A stretch of DNA of 64,000 bases from Streptomyces sp. NBC_00370 (GCF_036084755.1 NZ_CP107968.1:6201001-6265000), one strand, 5' to 3'; counted from the stretch's first letter, positions 33,831 through 43,299 are shown. The notes: generated from the letters alone by a model not told the origin. Translations and numbers: made by a program.

Positions 33831-34829
33831 TCATCCCGCCTGCGGTGCCGTGGCCGTCGCCGTAGCCCAGTGGCACGCGACCTGCGCCGCGTCGCCCCCC
33901 GTCAGTACCGGCAGCGCCTTCGTACGGCACTGGTCCGCCACGCCCGCCCGTTCCGCCTCGCCCGACGCCAGTACCTGGCAGCGGGCGTGGAAGCGGCAGC
34001 CTTCCGGGATGCGGGACGGGTCCGGGGGTTCGCCCGTCAGGACCACCGGGTCGCCCTCCGACTCCGGGAGGACCGACAACAGCGCCTGTGTGTACGGATG
34101 CTGAGGCGCCGTCAGTACCCTCTCGACCGGGCCCGTCTCCACGATCCGGCCCAGGTACATCACCGCCACCCGGTCCGCGATGTTCCAGGCGAGGCCCAGG
34201 TCGTGGGTCACCACCATTGCCGACAGGCCGAGTTCGTCGCGTAGCGACAGCAGCAGCGCCAGGATCTCGCCGCGTACCGACGCGTCCAGGGACGCCACCG
34301 GCTCGTCCGCGACGATCAGTTCGGGCTTCAGGACCAGCGCGCCGGCGATGACGACGCGCTGCCGCTGGCCGCCGGACAGCTCGTGCGGGTAGCGCAGGAA
34401 GAACCGCTCGGGCGGGCGCAGCCCCGCGAGTGACAGCGCTTCCGCGACCGCCTCGCGCTCGTCGGCCGGGCGGCCGTGGATCCGCAGGCCCTCGGCCACC
34501 GCGTCGTACACCGTGTGCCGTGGGTTGAGGGAGCCGCTCGGGTCCTGGAGGACCAACTGGACGCGTTTGCGGTAGGACTTCAGCGCCCGGGCGTGGTAGT
34601 CGAGCCGTTCGCCCGCGAAGGTGATCGCTCCCGACGTCGGCGGGACCAGGCCGAGCAGCGCGCGCGCCAGCGTCGTCTTGCCGCAGCCGGACTCGCCGAC
34701 CAGGGCCACGATCTCCCCGGCCCCGATGTCGAGGTCGACCCCGTCGACCGCGCGCGCGGGGGCCGCGCCGCGCCTGCCGGGGAAGGTGACGTTCAGCTCG
34801 GCGGCCGAGAGCAGCGGGGTGATGGTCAT
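33831..34829 (-). CDS. oligopeptide ABC transporter ATPase (OppF/DppF type)
   Basis: 332 aa from ATG 34829, selected because CAGGAG lies seven bases upstream; an earlier ATG at 34856 overlaps the preceding stop. Walker A is GESGCGKTT, signature LSGGQRQR, Walker B LIVADEP, H-loop THD. The C-terminal oligopeptide-ABC extension has the FHARCQVLASG cysteine-containing motif. It energises import with the partner ATPase encoded immediately upstream. It is the last gene of the transporter operon and converges with the membrane protein gene. Confidence 0.92.
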   Translation of the reverse strand: MTITPLLSAAELNVTFPGRRGAAPARAVDGVDLDIGAGEIVALVGESGCGKTTLARALLGLVPPTSGAITFAGERLDYHARALKSYRKRVQLVLQDPSGSLNPRHTVYDAVAEGLRIHGRPADEREAVAEALSLAGLRPPERFFLRYPHELSGGQRQRVVIAGALVLKPELIVADEPVASLDASVRGEILALLLSLRDELGLSAMVVTHDLGLAWNIADRVAVMYLGRIVETGPVERVLTAPQHPYTQALLSVLPESEGDPVVLTGEPPDPSRIPEGCRFHARCQVLASGEAERAGVADQCRTKALPVLTGGDAAQVACHWATATATAPQAG

Positions 34830-34852
34830 GGGTAGCTCCTGAGGGGTGGCCG

Positions 34853-35872
34853 TCATGCCGGGCTCCCCGCCGATGCCTCGGGGGCGGTGGGGACCGCGGG
34901 GCCGGCCGGGGACACGTGCACGCACGCGGCGCGCCTGCCGGGGCCCGCGTCCCGCAGTTCCTGGTCCTCGTGCGCGCAGCTGTCGAGGGCGACCGGGCAG
35001 CGCGGATGGAACGTACAGCCGGACGGCAGCGCCGAAGGGTCGGGCGGATCGCCGGGCAGTCCGCGCGGGGCGCGCCGGGAGGCCGGGTCGCCGATCCTCG
35101 GGAAGGCGGCGGACAAGGCGCTTCCGTAGGGGTGCGCCGCGTTGTCGTACACCGCCTTCGCCGGGCCCTCCTCGACGATCCGGCCCGCGTACATGACGGC
35201 GAGCCGGTCGCAGGTGTCCGACAGGACGGCCAGGTCATGGCTGATCATCAGCAGGCTGATGTCCTTCTCCGCGACGAGCTGTTCGATGAGCCGCAGGATC
35301 TGCGCCTGGATCATCACGTCCAGCGCCGTGGTCGGCTCGTCCGCGACGATCAGCCGCGGATCGCAGGCGAGCGCCATCGCGATCATCACGCGCTGACGCT
35401 GCCCGCCGGACAGCTCGTGCGGATAGGCGTCGGCGCGGGCGGCCGGCAGGCCGACCTGCTCCAGCAGCTCGATCGCGCGCTTGCGCCCGGCCGCCGGGGT
35501 CGCGTGCTGGTGCAGCAGGACCGGTTCGGCGATCTGGTCCCCGATGCGGTGCACCGCGTTGAGCGAGTGCATCGCGCCCTGGAAGACGATCGAGGCGCCC
35601 GCCCACCGCACGGCGCGCAGCCGGCCCCACTTCATCGTGAGGACGTCCTCGCCGTCGAGCAGGATCTCCCCGGACAGCTTCGCCGTCGCGGGCAGCAGCC
35701 GCAGCAGCGCCAGCGCCAGCGTGGACTTGCCGCACCCCGACTCGCCCGCGATACCGAGCTTCTTGCCGGGCTCGACGGCCAGGTCGACGCCCCGCACGGC
35801 GGGGACGGCGGACGCCCCCGAGCCGTATGTGACCCGCAGGTCCTTGATCTCCAGCAGGTTCGACGACGTCAT
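34853..35872 (-). CDS. oligopeptide ABC transporter ATPase (OppD/DppD type)
   Basis: 339 aa from ATG 35872, which overlaps the permease stop (ATGA). Walker A GESGCGKST, signature LSGGQRQRVMIA, Walker B RLIVADEP and switch ISHDL are intact. The C-terminal CTFHPRCPVALDSC segment is the cysteine-rich motif typical of dipeptide/oligopeptide transporter ATPases. It pairs with the downstream OppF-like ATPase. Confidence 0.93.
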   Translation of the reverse strand: MTSSNLLEIKDLRVTYGSGASAVPAVRGVDLAVEPGKKLGIAGESGCGKSTLALALLRLLPATAKLSGEILLDGEDVLTMKWGRLRAVRWAGASIVFQGAMHSLNAVHRIGDQIAEPVLLHQHATPAAGRKRAIELLEQVGLPAARADAYPHELSGGQRQRVMIAMALACDPRLIVADEPTTALDVMIQAQILRLIEQLVAEKDISLLMISHDLAVLSDTCDRLAVMYAGRIVEEGPAKAVYDNAAHPYGSALSAAFPRIGDPASRRAPRGLPGDPPDPSALPSGCTFHPRCPVALDSCAHEDQELRDAGPGRRAACVHVSPAGPAVPTAPEASAGSPA

Positions 35873-36831
35873 CTGGCCACCCCAAGCTTCGGGTTGAGCA
35901 CGGTCTCGATGGCGCGACCGCAGAGTGTGAAGGCCAGGGCGACCAGGGCGATGGCGATTCCGGGCGGCGCCAGGTACCACCAGTGCCCCGAGGAGACGGC
36001 GCCCGCCTCGCGCGCGTCCTGGAGCATGCCGCCCCAGGAGATGACCGTCGGGTCGCCGAGGCCGAGGAAGGCGAGCGTGGCCTCGGTGAGGATCGCGCTG
36101 GAGATGCCGAGGGTGGTCTGCGCGAGCACCAGCGGCATCACGTTGGGCAGCACGTGCCGGCTCATGACATGGCCGTGCCCGCCGCCGAGCGCTCTGGCCC
36201 GTTCGATGTACGGGCGCGACTCGACGGCGATGGTCTGCGCGCGCACCAGCCGCGCGGTCGTCGGCCAGCTCGTCACACCGATCGCCAGGATGACCGTCCA
36301 GATGGACCGGGACATCACCGTCGTCAGCACGATCGCCAGCACCAGCGTCGGCATCACCAGGAACCAGTCGGTGATCCGCATGACGACGGTCGAGAACCAG
36401 CCGCCGAAGTGCCCGGAGATGATGCCGACCAGGGTCCCGATGGCCACGGACAGCGCGGCCGCCAGCAGCCCCACGGTCAGCGACACCCGGGAGCCCCATA
36501 CCAGCAGGCCGAGCAGCGACCGGCCGAACTGGTCGGTGCCGAGCGGGAACTGACCGCTCGGCGCCTCCAGCGCCTTGCCCGGTGCCTCGGTCACACTCTG
36601 TACGTCGCTGCCGACGAGCAGCGGGGCGAGTACGGCGATGAGCCCGATCACCACGAGCCCGACGAGCCCGATGAGCCCGGCCCTGTTCGTCCGGTACTGC
36701 CGCCAGAAGCGGGCGGTCGACGCGCGCCGCTGCTCCCAGGCGAGCGAGGAGGAACTGGCCCGCGCCCGGGGCGCTTCGGCGGGCTCGGGGGTGTCCGGCG
36801 TGTCGGGGGTCTGGGTATTCGCGACGGTCAT
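35869..36831 (-). CDS. oligopeptide ABC transporter permease (DppC/OppC type)
   Basis: 320 aa from ATG 36831. A polar N-terminus (residues 1-50) precedes about six membrane spans and the permease EAA-like loop (ERARALGGGHGHVMSRHVLPN) that docks on the ATPases. The N-terminal OppC signature is seen in RFWRQYRTNRAGLIGLVGL. ATGA overlaps join it to genes on both sides, giving tight translational coupling. Confidence 0.92.
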   Translation of the reverse strand: MTVANTQTPDTPDTPEPAEAPRARASSSSLAWEQRRASTARFWRQYRTNRAGLIGLVGLVVIGLIAVLAPLLVGSDVQSVTEAPGKALEAPSGQFPLGTDQFGRSLLGLLVWGSRVSLTVGLLAAALSVAIGTLVGIISGHFGGWFSTVVMRITDWFLVMPTLVLAIVLTTVMSRSIWTVILAIGVTSWPTTARLVRAQTIAVESRPYIERARALGGGHGHVMSRHVLPNVMPLVLAQTTLGISSAILTEATLAFLGLGDPTVISWGGMLQDAREAGAVSSGHWWYLAPPGIAIALVALAFTLCGRAIETVLNPKLGVAR

Positions 36832-37904
36832 CGGCCCACCCGGGGATCGAGCAGCGGATAGAGCAGGTCGGCGAGGAGGTTCATCAGGATCATCGCACCG
36901 GCGAAGACGACGAACAGCCCCTGCACGAGCGGCAGGTCGGGCACGCTCAGCGCCTGGTAGAACAGCTGGCCGAGGCCCGGCCAGGAGAAGACGGTCTCGA
37001 CGAGGATCGAACCGCCCGCCACGAAGCCGACGTTGATGAAGACCATCGTGACCGTCGGCAGCAGCGCGTTGGGCACGGCGTGCCTGCGGCGTACGAGGTC
37101 GTCCCGCAGCCCCTTCGCGCGCGCCGTCGTCAGATAGTCGCTGCCCATCTCGTCCAGCAGCGAGGACCGCATGACGAGCAGGGTCTGGGCGTATCCGACG
37201 GCGACGAGGGTGATCACCGGCAGCACCATGTGATGGGCGACGTCCAGGACGTACCCGAAGCCGGACGAGTCGCCCGACGACATACCGCCCGTGGGAAATA
37301 TCCCCGGAATGGGGCCCATGCCCACGGAGAACACGATGATCAGCAGCAGCCCGAGCCAGAAGCCCGGGATCGACCACAGCGTCAGCGCGAGCCCGGTGTT
37401 GAACCGGTCGCCCAGCCCGCCGTTGTGCCAGGCGGAGCGGGTGCCGAGCCACAGGCCGAGCGCGGAGTAGATCAGCACAGCGACACCCGTGAGCAGCAGT
37501 GTCGCCGGGACCTTCTCCAGGATCAGCTGCCCGACCGGCGCGTGGAACTGGTACGACGTGCCGAGGTCGCCGGTGAGCGCGTCGCCGCAGTAGTTCGTGA
37601 ACTGCTGCCACATGGGCAGGTCAAGACCGAACTGATGGCGTAGCGTCGCCAGTTGGGCGGCGGACGTCGGAACGCCCTGGGTCATGGTCCTGATCGGGTC
37701 GCGCGAGATGACCCGGAAGAGGAAGAAGCTGGTGACGAGCACGGCGAAGAGGGAGACGACGGCGCCTGCCAGCTTGCCCGCCACATACAGCAGATACGCG
37801 GTCCTGGTGCCGGAGCCGGCGCGGGCGGCGGGGCCGGACGGCCCGGTCTTCACCGGGCCGCCGGCCGCTTCCCGCACCACACCGGGGGTGCTTGCGGTGC
37901 TCAT
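36828..37904 (-). CDS. oligopeptide ABC transporter permease (DppB/OppB type)
   Basis: 358 aa. A Gly/Pro-rich N-terminal tail is followed by the first membrane span with the OppB-like opening KLAGAVVSLFAVLVTSFFLFRVI, then DPIRTM and five further spans. The EAA loop is DYLTTARAKGLRDDLVRRRHAVPNA. Its stop overlaps the DppC-like start, and the binding-protein gene stops three bases upstream of its ATG. Confidence 0.92.
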   Translation of the reverse strand: MSTASTPGVVREAAGGPVKTGPSGPAARAGSGTRTAYLLYVAGKLAGAVVSLFAVLVTSFFLFRVISRDPIRTMTQGVPTSAAQLATLRHQFGLDLPMWQQFTNYCGDALTGDLGTSYQFHAPVGQLILEKVPATLLLTGVAVLIYSALGLWLGTRSAWHNGGLGDRFNTGLALTLWSIPGFWLGLLLIIVFSVGMGPIPGIFPTGGMSSGDSSGFGYVLDVAHHMVLPVITLVAVGYAQTLLVMRSSLLDEMGSDYLTTARAKGLRDDLVRRRHAVPNALLPTVTMVFINVGFVAGGSILVETVFSWPGLGQLFYQALSVPDLPLVQGLFVVFAGAMILMNLLADLLYPLLDPRVGR

Positions 37905-37907
37905 GGA

Positions 37908-39779
37908 TTATTCACGGTCTTCCGCGGTGGAACGGCGACGCATCATGACGAACAGCCCAAGTCCGCCGGCGATCACGACAACGGCCACGATCCCGATGAT
38001 CAGGCCGGTCGAGGACGAACCGCCGGAGCTGTCACTGCTGCTGTCCGCCGGAACGGCCGACCACCAGCTCCAGTAGCCGTCCTGGCCCCAGATGTTGCCG
38101 GCGGCCTCCGGCATCGTCGTGATGGACTTGATCTGGTCCGTACGGTACGCCTCGACGGCGTTCGGATAGGCCATGACATTCATGTAGCCGGTGTCGTAAA
38201 GACGCGATTCCATCTGCTTCACCAGATCGGCGCGCTTCGCGGGGTCGTACTCCGCCGCCTGCTTCTTGTAGAGCGCGTCGTACTGCTTGTCGCAGATGAA
38301 GTTGTCCGTGGCCGGGCTGTCCTTGGGCGTGGCGGGCAGCGCGTCACACGTATGGATGGACAGGACGTAGTCCGGGTCCGGGTTGACCGACCAGCCGTCG
38401 ATCGCCAGGTCGTAGTCGCCGGCGAGCCACGGGTCGCCGACGTTGTCGAGGCAGTCGACCTTCAGCCCGATGCCGAGCTTGGCCCACCACTCCTGGAGGT
38501 ACTTGCCGACGGCCTTGTCGTTCGGGTCGGTGGCATGGCAGAGGATGCGCAGGTTCAGCGGCTTGCCGTTCTTGCCGAGCAGCTTGCCGCCGCTCTTCTT
38601 GTAGCCGGCCTGCTGGAGCGTCTGCGCCGCTTTCGCCGGGTCGAACGGAATGCGCTGGGTGTCGGACGGCTTCCAGAAGTACGAGGAGAAGCGCGGCGGG
38701 ATGTAGCCCTCACCCTTGGCGGCGTGGCCCTGGAAGACCTTGTCGATGATGGTGTTGATGTCGACGGACTCGAACAGCGCCTTGCGCACCGCAGGGTCGA
38801 GCAGCGCGGGATTGCCGTTGCCCATCTTCTCGCCGTTCTTGGCCTTCGCGCCCGGGTTGGTCGCGAGGGCGTAGAAGCGGCGGCCCGGTGCGTCGTTCAC
38901 CTTGATGTTGTCGGTGGTCTTGAGCGCGGTGGCCTGGGCGGGGGTCAGGTTCGATACGAAGGAGACCTCGCCCTTCTGCAGGGCGGCGACCGCCGCGTCC
39001 TGGTCCTTGTAGTACCTGAAGTCCAGCTCGTCGAACTTGGGCGCGCCGCGCCAGAAGGACTTGTTCGGCTTGAGCTTGATGTACTGGTCGACCTTGAAGT
39101 CCGTGATGACGAACGGGCCGTTGCCGACGATGGGGAACGACTTGTCGTTGTTGAACTTCGAGAAGTCGGTGACCTTCTCCCAGATGTGCTTGGGCACGAT
39201 CGGCACGTCCAGCGCCAACATCGTGGCCTGCGGCTTCTTCAGCTGGATCACGAGGGTGGCCGGGTCGGGCGCCGTGACCTTCTTGAAGTTGGCGGTGAAG
39301 CTGCCGTTGGCGGTGGCCGCGTTCGGGTCCGACATCATCTTGTTGAACGTCCAGGCGGCGTCCGCTGCTGTCGCCTGCACACCGTCGGACCACTTGGAGT
39401 TGTTCCGGATGGTGAAGGTCCAGGTCAGCTTGTCCGGCGAGGTCTTCCACGCGGTGGCGAAGCCGGGGACGGTGTGGGCGTCCTTGGGGTCGTAGTTCGT
39501 CAGGAACTCGTAGCCCAGCCGCAGCACGCTGGTACTGACCAATGACTGGGCCAGGAACGGCGACAGGGAGTCCACGCTCTGGCTGACCGCGACGGTGAGG
39601 ACCTTCTTGCCGCCGCTGTCGGCGGCCTGTGCCTGCTGGGGCGCGGGGGCGAGCGGGCCGAAGGGGATCACACTCGCGGCCACCAGTGCGGCGGCGGCGG
39701 CACCGGAGCCCATGAGCAGTCGGAAGCGGGAACGTAGCCGAACGGGCAGGCGCGGTGTGCGCGGAGAACTGTGGACCAT
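37908..39779 (-). CDS. extracellular solute-binding protein family 5, C-terminally anchored
   Basis: 623 aa from ATG 39779, which has GAGGT nine bases upstream and gives a normal signal peptide (RLRSRFRLLMGSGAAAAALVAAS... AQA); ATG 39839 is the alternative. The SBP_bac_5 domain runs to about residue 565 (LTVAVSQSVDSLSPF, WTFTIRNNSKWSDG, GNGPF). No lipobox is present. Instead a Ser-rich linker leads to a C-terminal membrane helix (GLIIGIVAVVVIAGGLGLFVMM) and RRRSTAEDRE, so the protein is likely membrane-tethered at its C-terminus. Substrate is probably a peptide but unproven. Confidence 0.9.
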   Translation of the reverse strand: MVHSSPRTPRLPVRLRSRFRLLMGSGAAAAALVAASVIPFGPLAPAPQQAQAADSGGKKVLTVAVSQSVDSLSPFLAQSLVSTSVLRLGYEFLTNYDPKDAHTVPGFATAWKTSPDKLTWTFTIRNNSKWSDGVQATAADAAWTFNKMMSDPNAATANGSFTANFKKVTAPDPATLVIQLKKPQATMLALDVPIVPKHIWEKVTDFSKFNNDKSFPIVGNGPFVITDFKVDQYIKLKPNKSFWRGAPKFDELDFRYYKDQDAAVAALQKGEVSFVSNLTPAQATALKTTDNIKVNDAPGRRFYALATNPGAKAKNGEKMGNGNPALLDPAVRKALFESVDINTIIDKVFQGHAAKGEGYIPPRFSSYFWKPSDTQRIPFDPAKAAQTLQQAGYKKSGGKLLGKNGKPLNLRILCHATDPNDKAVGKYLQEWWAKLGIGLKVDCLDNVGDPWLAGDYDLAIDGWSVNPDPDYVLSIHTCDALPATPKDSPATDNFICDKQYDALYKKQAAEYDPAKRADLVKQMESRLYDTGYMNVMAYPNAVEAYRTDQIKSITTMPEAAGNIWGQDGYWSWWSAVPADSSSDSSGGSSSTGLIIGIVAVVVIAGGLGLFVMMRRRSTAEDRE

Positions 39780-39853
39780 GGGCCGGTGACCTCGTGTCAT
39801 CACTCGCAAGAAGAGACTGGGTTGTTTGTGGGTCGACATCTGGTGAAGCGAAG

Positions 39854-39882
39854 GTTTATCAGCGCTTGTCCAGCCACGTCAA
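39854..39882 (-). promoter_or_regulatory. promoter of the oligopeptide ABC operon
   Basis: On the reverse strand TTGACG (39882-39877) and ATAAAC (39859-39854) are separated by 17 bases, resembling a vegetative sigma promoter. The expected start near 39847 leaves about 70 bases of leader before ATG 39779, supporting that start. Confidence 0.6.
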
Positions 39883-39920
39883 CGGCCGTCAAAACCCGGT
39901 GTGGTCTGCGGGAATGCCCT

Positions 39921-39954
39921 GAGGGTCCGTACCGTGAAGACGGTGCGGACCCTC
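39921..39954 (-). terminator. hairpin terminator of the EspI-like gene
   Basis: GAGGGTCCGTACCGT pairs with ACGGTGCGGACCCTC (15 bp, one wobble) across the loop GAAG, 23 bp after the EspI-like stop codon on the reverse strand. Confidence 0.8.
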
Positions 39955-39970
39955 ATTGGTCTAAACCTCT
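39955..39970. promoter_or_regulatory. dre-like element near the ABC operon
   Basis: ATTGGTCTAAACCTCT matches 13 of 16 positions of the DasR dre consensus ACTGGTCTAGACCACT. It lies about 73 bp upstream of the ABC operon -35 hexamer. It may be fortuitous. Confidence 0.35.
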
Positions 39971-39976
39971 GTCGCC

Positions 39977-42964
39977 TTACTGCTGAGGCGCTGGCGGTGC
40001 CTGTGGGGGCTGCGGAGGCCGCCCCTCCGGAGGAACCGGACCCTGCAGATCCGGTTGGCCCTCCGGTGGAAACGGGCTCTGCCAGCCCTGCGGCGGACCG
40101 GGCCGCTGTGGCGGCTGCTGCGGATGAGGCTGTGCGTACGGATAGGGCTGCTGCGGGGGCTGCTGGTGCTGGGGCGGCTGTTGCTGCTGCGGGTACGGCT
40201 GCGGCTGTCCGGGCTGCTGACCGTACGGCGGCGGCGGCGGTTGCTGCTGCGGATACGGCTGGCCGGGCGTCGGCTGACCGGGTGTCTGCTGACCCGGCGC
40301 CGGATATCCCGGGATGCCCGGCATCGGCGGCACCATGTGCGGCGGCGGGTTGCCGTCGGCCGTCCACAGCCCCTGCGCGTTCTGGGCGCGCGAGAAGTCC
40401 TCGGCGACCAGCGCGGAGAGGTTGAAGTACGCCTCCCGTGTCTTGGGGCGCATCATGTCGAGGTCCACCTCGGCGCCCGCCGACAGGTGTTCGTCGAAGG
40501 GCACCACGACCACACCGCGGCAGCGCGTCTCGAAGTGCTGGACGATGTCATCCACCTTGATCATCTTTCCGGTCTCGCGCACCCCGGAGATGACCGTGAG
40601 GGACCGCTGTACGAGATCGGCGTAGCCGTGCGCCGACAGCCAGTCGAGCGTCGTGGACGCGCTGCTGGCACCGTCGACGGACGGCGTCGAAATGATGATC
40701 AGCTGATCGGCCAGGTCCAGCACCCCGCGCATGGCGCTGTAGAGCAGGCCCGTACCCGAGTCGGTCAGGATGATCGGGTACTGCTTGCCCAGCACCTCGA
40801 TCGCACGGCGGTAGTCCTCGTCGTTGAACGTCGTGGAGACCGCGGGATCGACGTCGTTCGCGATGATCTCAAGGCCCGACGACGCCTGCGAGGTGAAGCG
40901 CCTGATGTCCATGTAGCTGTTGAGATACGGGATCGCCTGCACCAGGTCGCGGATGGTCGCCCCGGTCTCGCGGCGCACCCGGCGGCCCAGCGTCCCGGCG
41001 TCCGGGTTGGCGTCGATCGCCAGGATCTTGTCCTGCCGCTCGGTGGCGAGCGTGGAGCCGAGCGCCGTGGTCGTGGTCGTCTTGCCGACACCGCCCTTGA
41101 GGCTGATGACCGCGATCCGGTAGCAGGACAGCACCGGGGTGCGGATCAGCTCCAGCTTGCGCAGCCGCTCGGCCTCCGCCGCCTTGCCGCCGATCTTGAA
41201 CCGCGCGGCGGCGGACGGGCCGCGACTGCTCTTGGCCTTCTGCTTGTTGTTGCGCAGCAGCCGGTCGGACGACAGCTCGACGGCCGCCGTGTAGCCGAGC
41301 GGCGCGCCGGGCACCGAACGCTCGCGATGGTCGTGCGAGACGGGGGACGGCCAGGCCGCCCCACTCCGCGGATCCACCGGCGGCGCCTGGTGCGGCGGCT
41401 GTTGCTGCGGCTGCTGGGCCGGCGGCTGCTGCTGGGCGGGGAGGTTCTGCGACGCCTGCACCGGCAGGTTGGCCGACGAGCCGGGCCCGGTCGACTGCGG
41501 AGGCAGCGGCGCGGGAGCCGGTGCCGGAGCCGGGGGAGCGCCGGGCCTGCCCTGCTGCGGCGGATACGGCTGCTGACCGGGATAGGGCTGCTGGGGCGGG
41601 TACGGCTGCTGCCCGTGCGGCGCGGGCGGTCCCTGCTGGGGGAAGCCGTACCCGCCCTGCGGCTGCGGCTGTGCCTGCTGTTGTGGTTGCTGTTGCTGGG
41701 GCGGCTGCGGCTGCGGCTGCGGTGCCTGCGGCGGTACGGGGGCCGCGGGCTGCGGGAAGCCGTAACCCGGCGGCGGGACCGGCGGTCCCTGCCGTACGGC
41801 GGGCGGCTGGGCCGGTGCGTACGCCGCGGGCGGTGCCGCCGCGGGCGGGGCCTGCTGGGGGAAGCCGTACCCGCCCTGCGGCTGTTGCTGGGGTTGAGGC
41901 TGGGGCGGCTGTGGCTGGGGCGGTTGCGGCGCGGGGTGTTCGGCGGCCTGGCTGGGTACGGGCCACTGCGGCGCCGGTGCCGGTGCGGCCGGCTGGAAAG
42001 CGGCCGGCAGTGGCGGGAGCCCCGGCGAAGACGCGGGCTGCGGCGCGGGCGGCAGGGGCTGCGCGGGCGGCACAGGCTGCGCCGACCAGGGCTGTGCGGG
42101 AGCCGGTGCGTCAACGGCAGGTGCGTCGGCGGGCGGTGCGTCGGCGGGCGGTGCGTCTTGGGGAGCCGCGTCGCCCTGGGGTGCGGCGTCGCCGAACGCG
42201 TCGAAGTCGAAGGGCGGGCTGTCGGGCGGCTCCTGGTGGTCGTCCGCCTCGGCCCGGGCAGCGGTCTCGCCGTCGCCCGGCTCCTCGTCCGGGACATCGG
42301 CGTGCGCGTCGGGGCCGGTCTCGGCATCGGCGTCCGGTGCGGCGGCCGCTTCGGCGTCGTCCGTACCGTCCGTACCGGCCGCGTCCTCCGCGCTGTCCGT
42401 CCCGGCGGTCGGCTCCGCCACGGCGGTGCTCTCGGAGTCCGCCGCCCCGCTCGTGCTGTCCGGGGCGTCCGAGTCGGCACCGCTGTCGGCGTCCGACTGC
42501 GCGCGTGGTGTCTCGGCCGCTCCCGTGGCGCCGGTCTCCTCGCGCCGCGCGATCTCCTGCTTCAGCGCGGCGGGCGAGAACCGCATGGTCGCGCCGGACT
42601 CGATGTCACCGCCGCCGAAGGGTTCGGGCGCGGCGGGCGCGGGGTCCGCGGAACGGGCGGGCTCGGCCGGGGGGTTGGGCTCGGGGGCAGCCGGGGGCGC
42701 GGGTGTCCAGTGCGGCTCGTACCCGCTGCCGGCCGGCAACCCCGGCACGGCGACGGGTGTGCCCGCCGGCGGCGGGGGAGACGCGGCAGCCGAGGTGCCG
42801 GGCGCACCGCTGCCGGACGTGCTTCCCGGCGCGTTCTGCGTGTACCAGGCGGGAGGGGTGTAGTCGATGGTGAACTCACCCGTCAACTCGGGCTCCGCGT
42901 CGGACTGATCGTCCACGGGCGGCACGTTCCAGCCGCCGCGGGTCTCGTCCCGATCGCCGTTCAC
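39977..42964 (-). CDS. EspI-like ParA/MinD ATPase with proline/glutamine-rich arms (ESX locus)
   Basis: 995 aa. Residues 1-330 are acidic Ala/Pro/Asp-rich, 330-560 are Pro/Gln-rich repeats (GGYGFPQQ, YPPQQPYPGQQ). About 570-900 form a MinD/ParA-type ATPase with deviant Walker A KGGVGKTTTT near 622-632 and IDANPDAG. The last 90 residues are again Pro/Gln-rich. This resembles mycobacterial EspI, an Ala/Pro-rich ATPase that tunes ESX-1 activity, but the C-terminal low-complexity arm is extra. It is probably a cytoplasmic, largely disordered regulator of the secretion system. A 23-bp-distant hairpin ends the gene. Confidence 0.85.
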   Translation of the reverse strand: MNGDRDETRGGWNVPPVDDQSDAEPELTGEFTIDYTPPAWYTQNAPGSTSGSGAPGTSAAASPPPPAGTPVAVPGLPAGSGYEPHWTPAPPAAPEPNPPAEPARSADPAPAAPEPFGGGDIESGATMRFSPAALKQEIARREETGATGAAETPRAQSDADSGADSDAPDSTSGAADSESTAVAEPTAGTDSAEDAAGTDGTDDAEAAAAPDADAETGPDAHADVPDEEPGDGETAARAEADDHQEPPDSPPFDFDAFGDAAPQGDAAPQDAPPADAPPADAPAVDAPAPAQPWSAQPVPPAQPLPPAPQPASSPGLPPLPAAFQPAAPAPAPQWPVPSQAAEHPAPQPPQPQPPQPQPQQQPQGGYGFPQQAPPAAAPPAAYAPAQPPAVRQGPPVPPPGYGFPQPAAPVPPQAPQPQPQPPQQQQPQQQAQPQPQGGYGFPQQGPPAPHGQQPYPPQQPYPGQQPYPPQQGRPGAPPAPAPAPAPLPPQSTGPGSSANLPVQASQNLPAQQQPPAQQPQQQPPHQAPPVDPRSGAAWPSPVSHDHRERSVPGAPLGYTAAVELSSDRLLRNNKQKAKSSRGPSAAARFKIGGKAAEAERLRKLELIRTPVLSCYRIAVISLKGGVGKTTTTTALGSTLATERQDKILAIDANPDAGTLGRRVRRETGATIRDLVQAIPYLNSYMDIRRFTSQASSGLEIIANDVDPAVSTTFNDEDYRRAIEVLGKQYPIILTDSGTGLLYSAMRGVLDLADQLIIISTPSVDGASSASTTLDWLSAHGYADLVQRSLTVISGVRETGKMIKVDDIVQHFETRCRGVVVVPFDEHLSAGAEVDLDMMRPKTREAYFNLSALVAEDFSRAQNAQGLWTADGNPPPHMVPPMPGIPGYPAPGQQTPGQPTPGQPYPQQQPPPPPYGQQPGQPQPYPQQQQPPQHQQPPQQPYPYAQPHPQQPPQRPGPPQGWQSPFPPEGQPDLQGPVPPEGRPPQPPQAPPAPQQ

Positions 42965-43299
42965 TTTGCCTCCTGGTGTGGTCGAGCACCCTTGTGCCGT
43001 GGTGGGTTGGGGCGTCCGGTCTGTACGCCCGGATCCGCCCGGCTCTTCCCCTGCCGACGCGGCCTGTCTGCCCGCAGGTTCTCTGCCGCGCCCTGACCCA
43101 CCCTAATCGTCAAAAGTAACCCCGGGGCAGGGCGTACCGCCCGACGACAGCAGACCCGTTACGTCACGTCCGCGCTCAAGTGAACCTGCGGCGGGCCGAG
43201 GTGAACGTCCGCCGGGGGCACATCCGTCCACTTCTATGCGAGATCCTGACAAAAACCGCACCTGCCGGGCGTATCGCGTACCGCTTCACTTCGTCCGCT
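42965..43299. other. 335-bp intergenic region, presumed promoter of the EspI-like gene
   Basis: No gene is supported here. The segment 43096-43120 is relatively A/T-rich (CACCCTAATCGTCAAAAGTAA in part) and may hold the promoter. I see no convincing -35/-10 pair, hairpin or repeat. Confidence 0.4.

Noticed and set aside
40055..43096. 1013-aa open frame antisense to the EspI-like gene
   Set aside because: Arg/Gly-rich mirror of the Pro/Gln repeats; the opposite strand has the ParA motifs.
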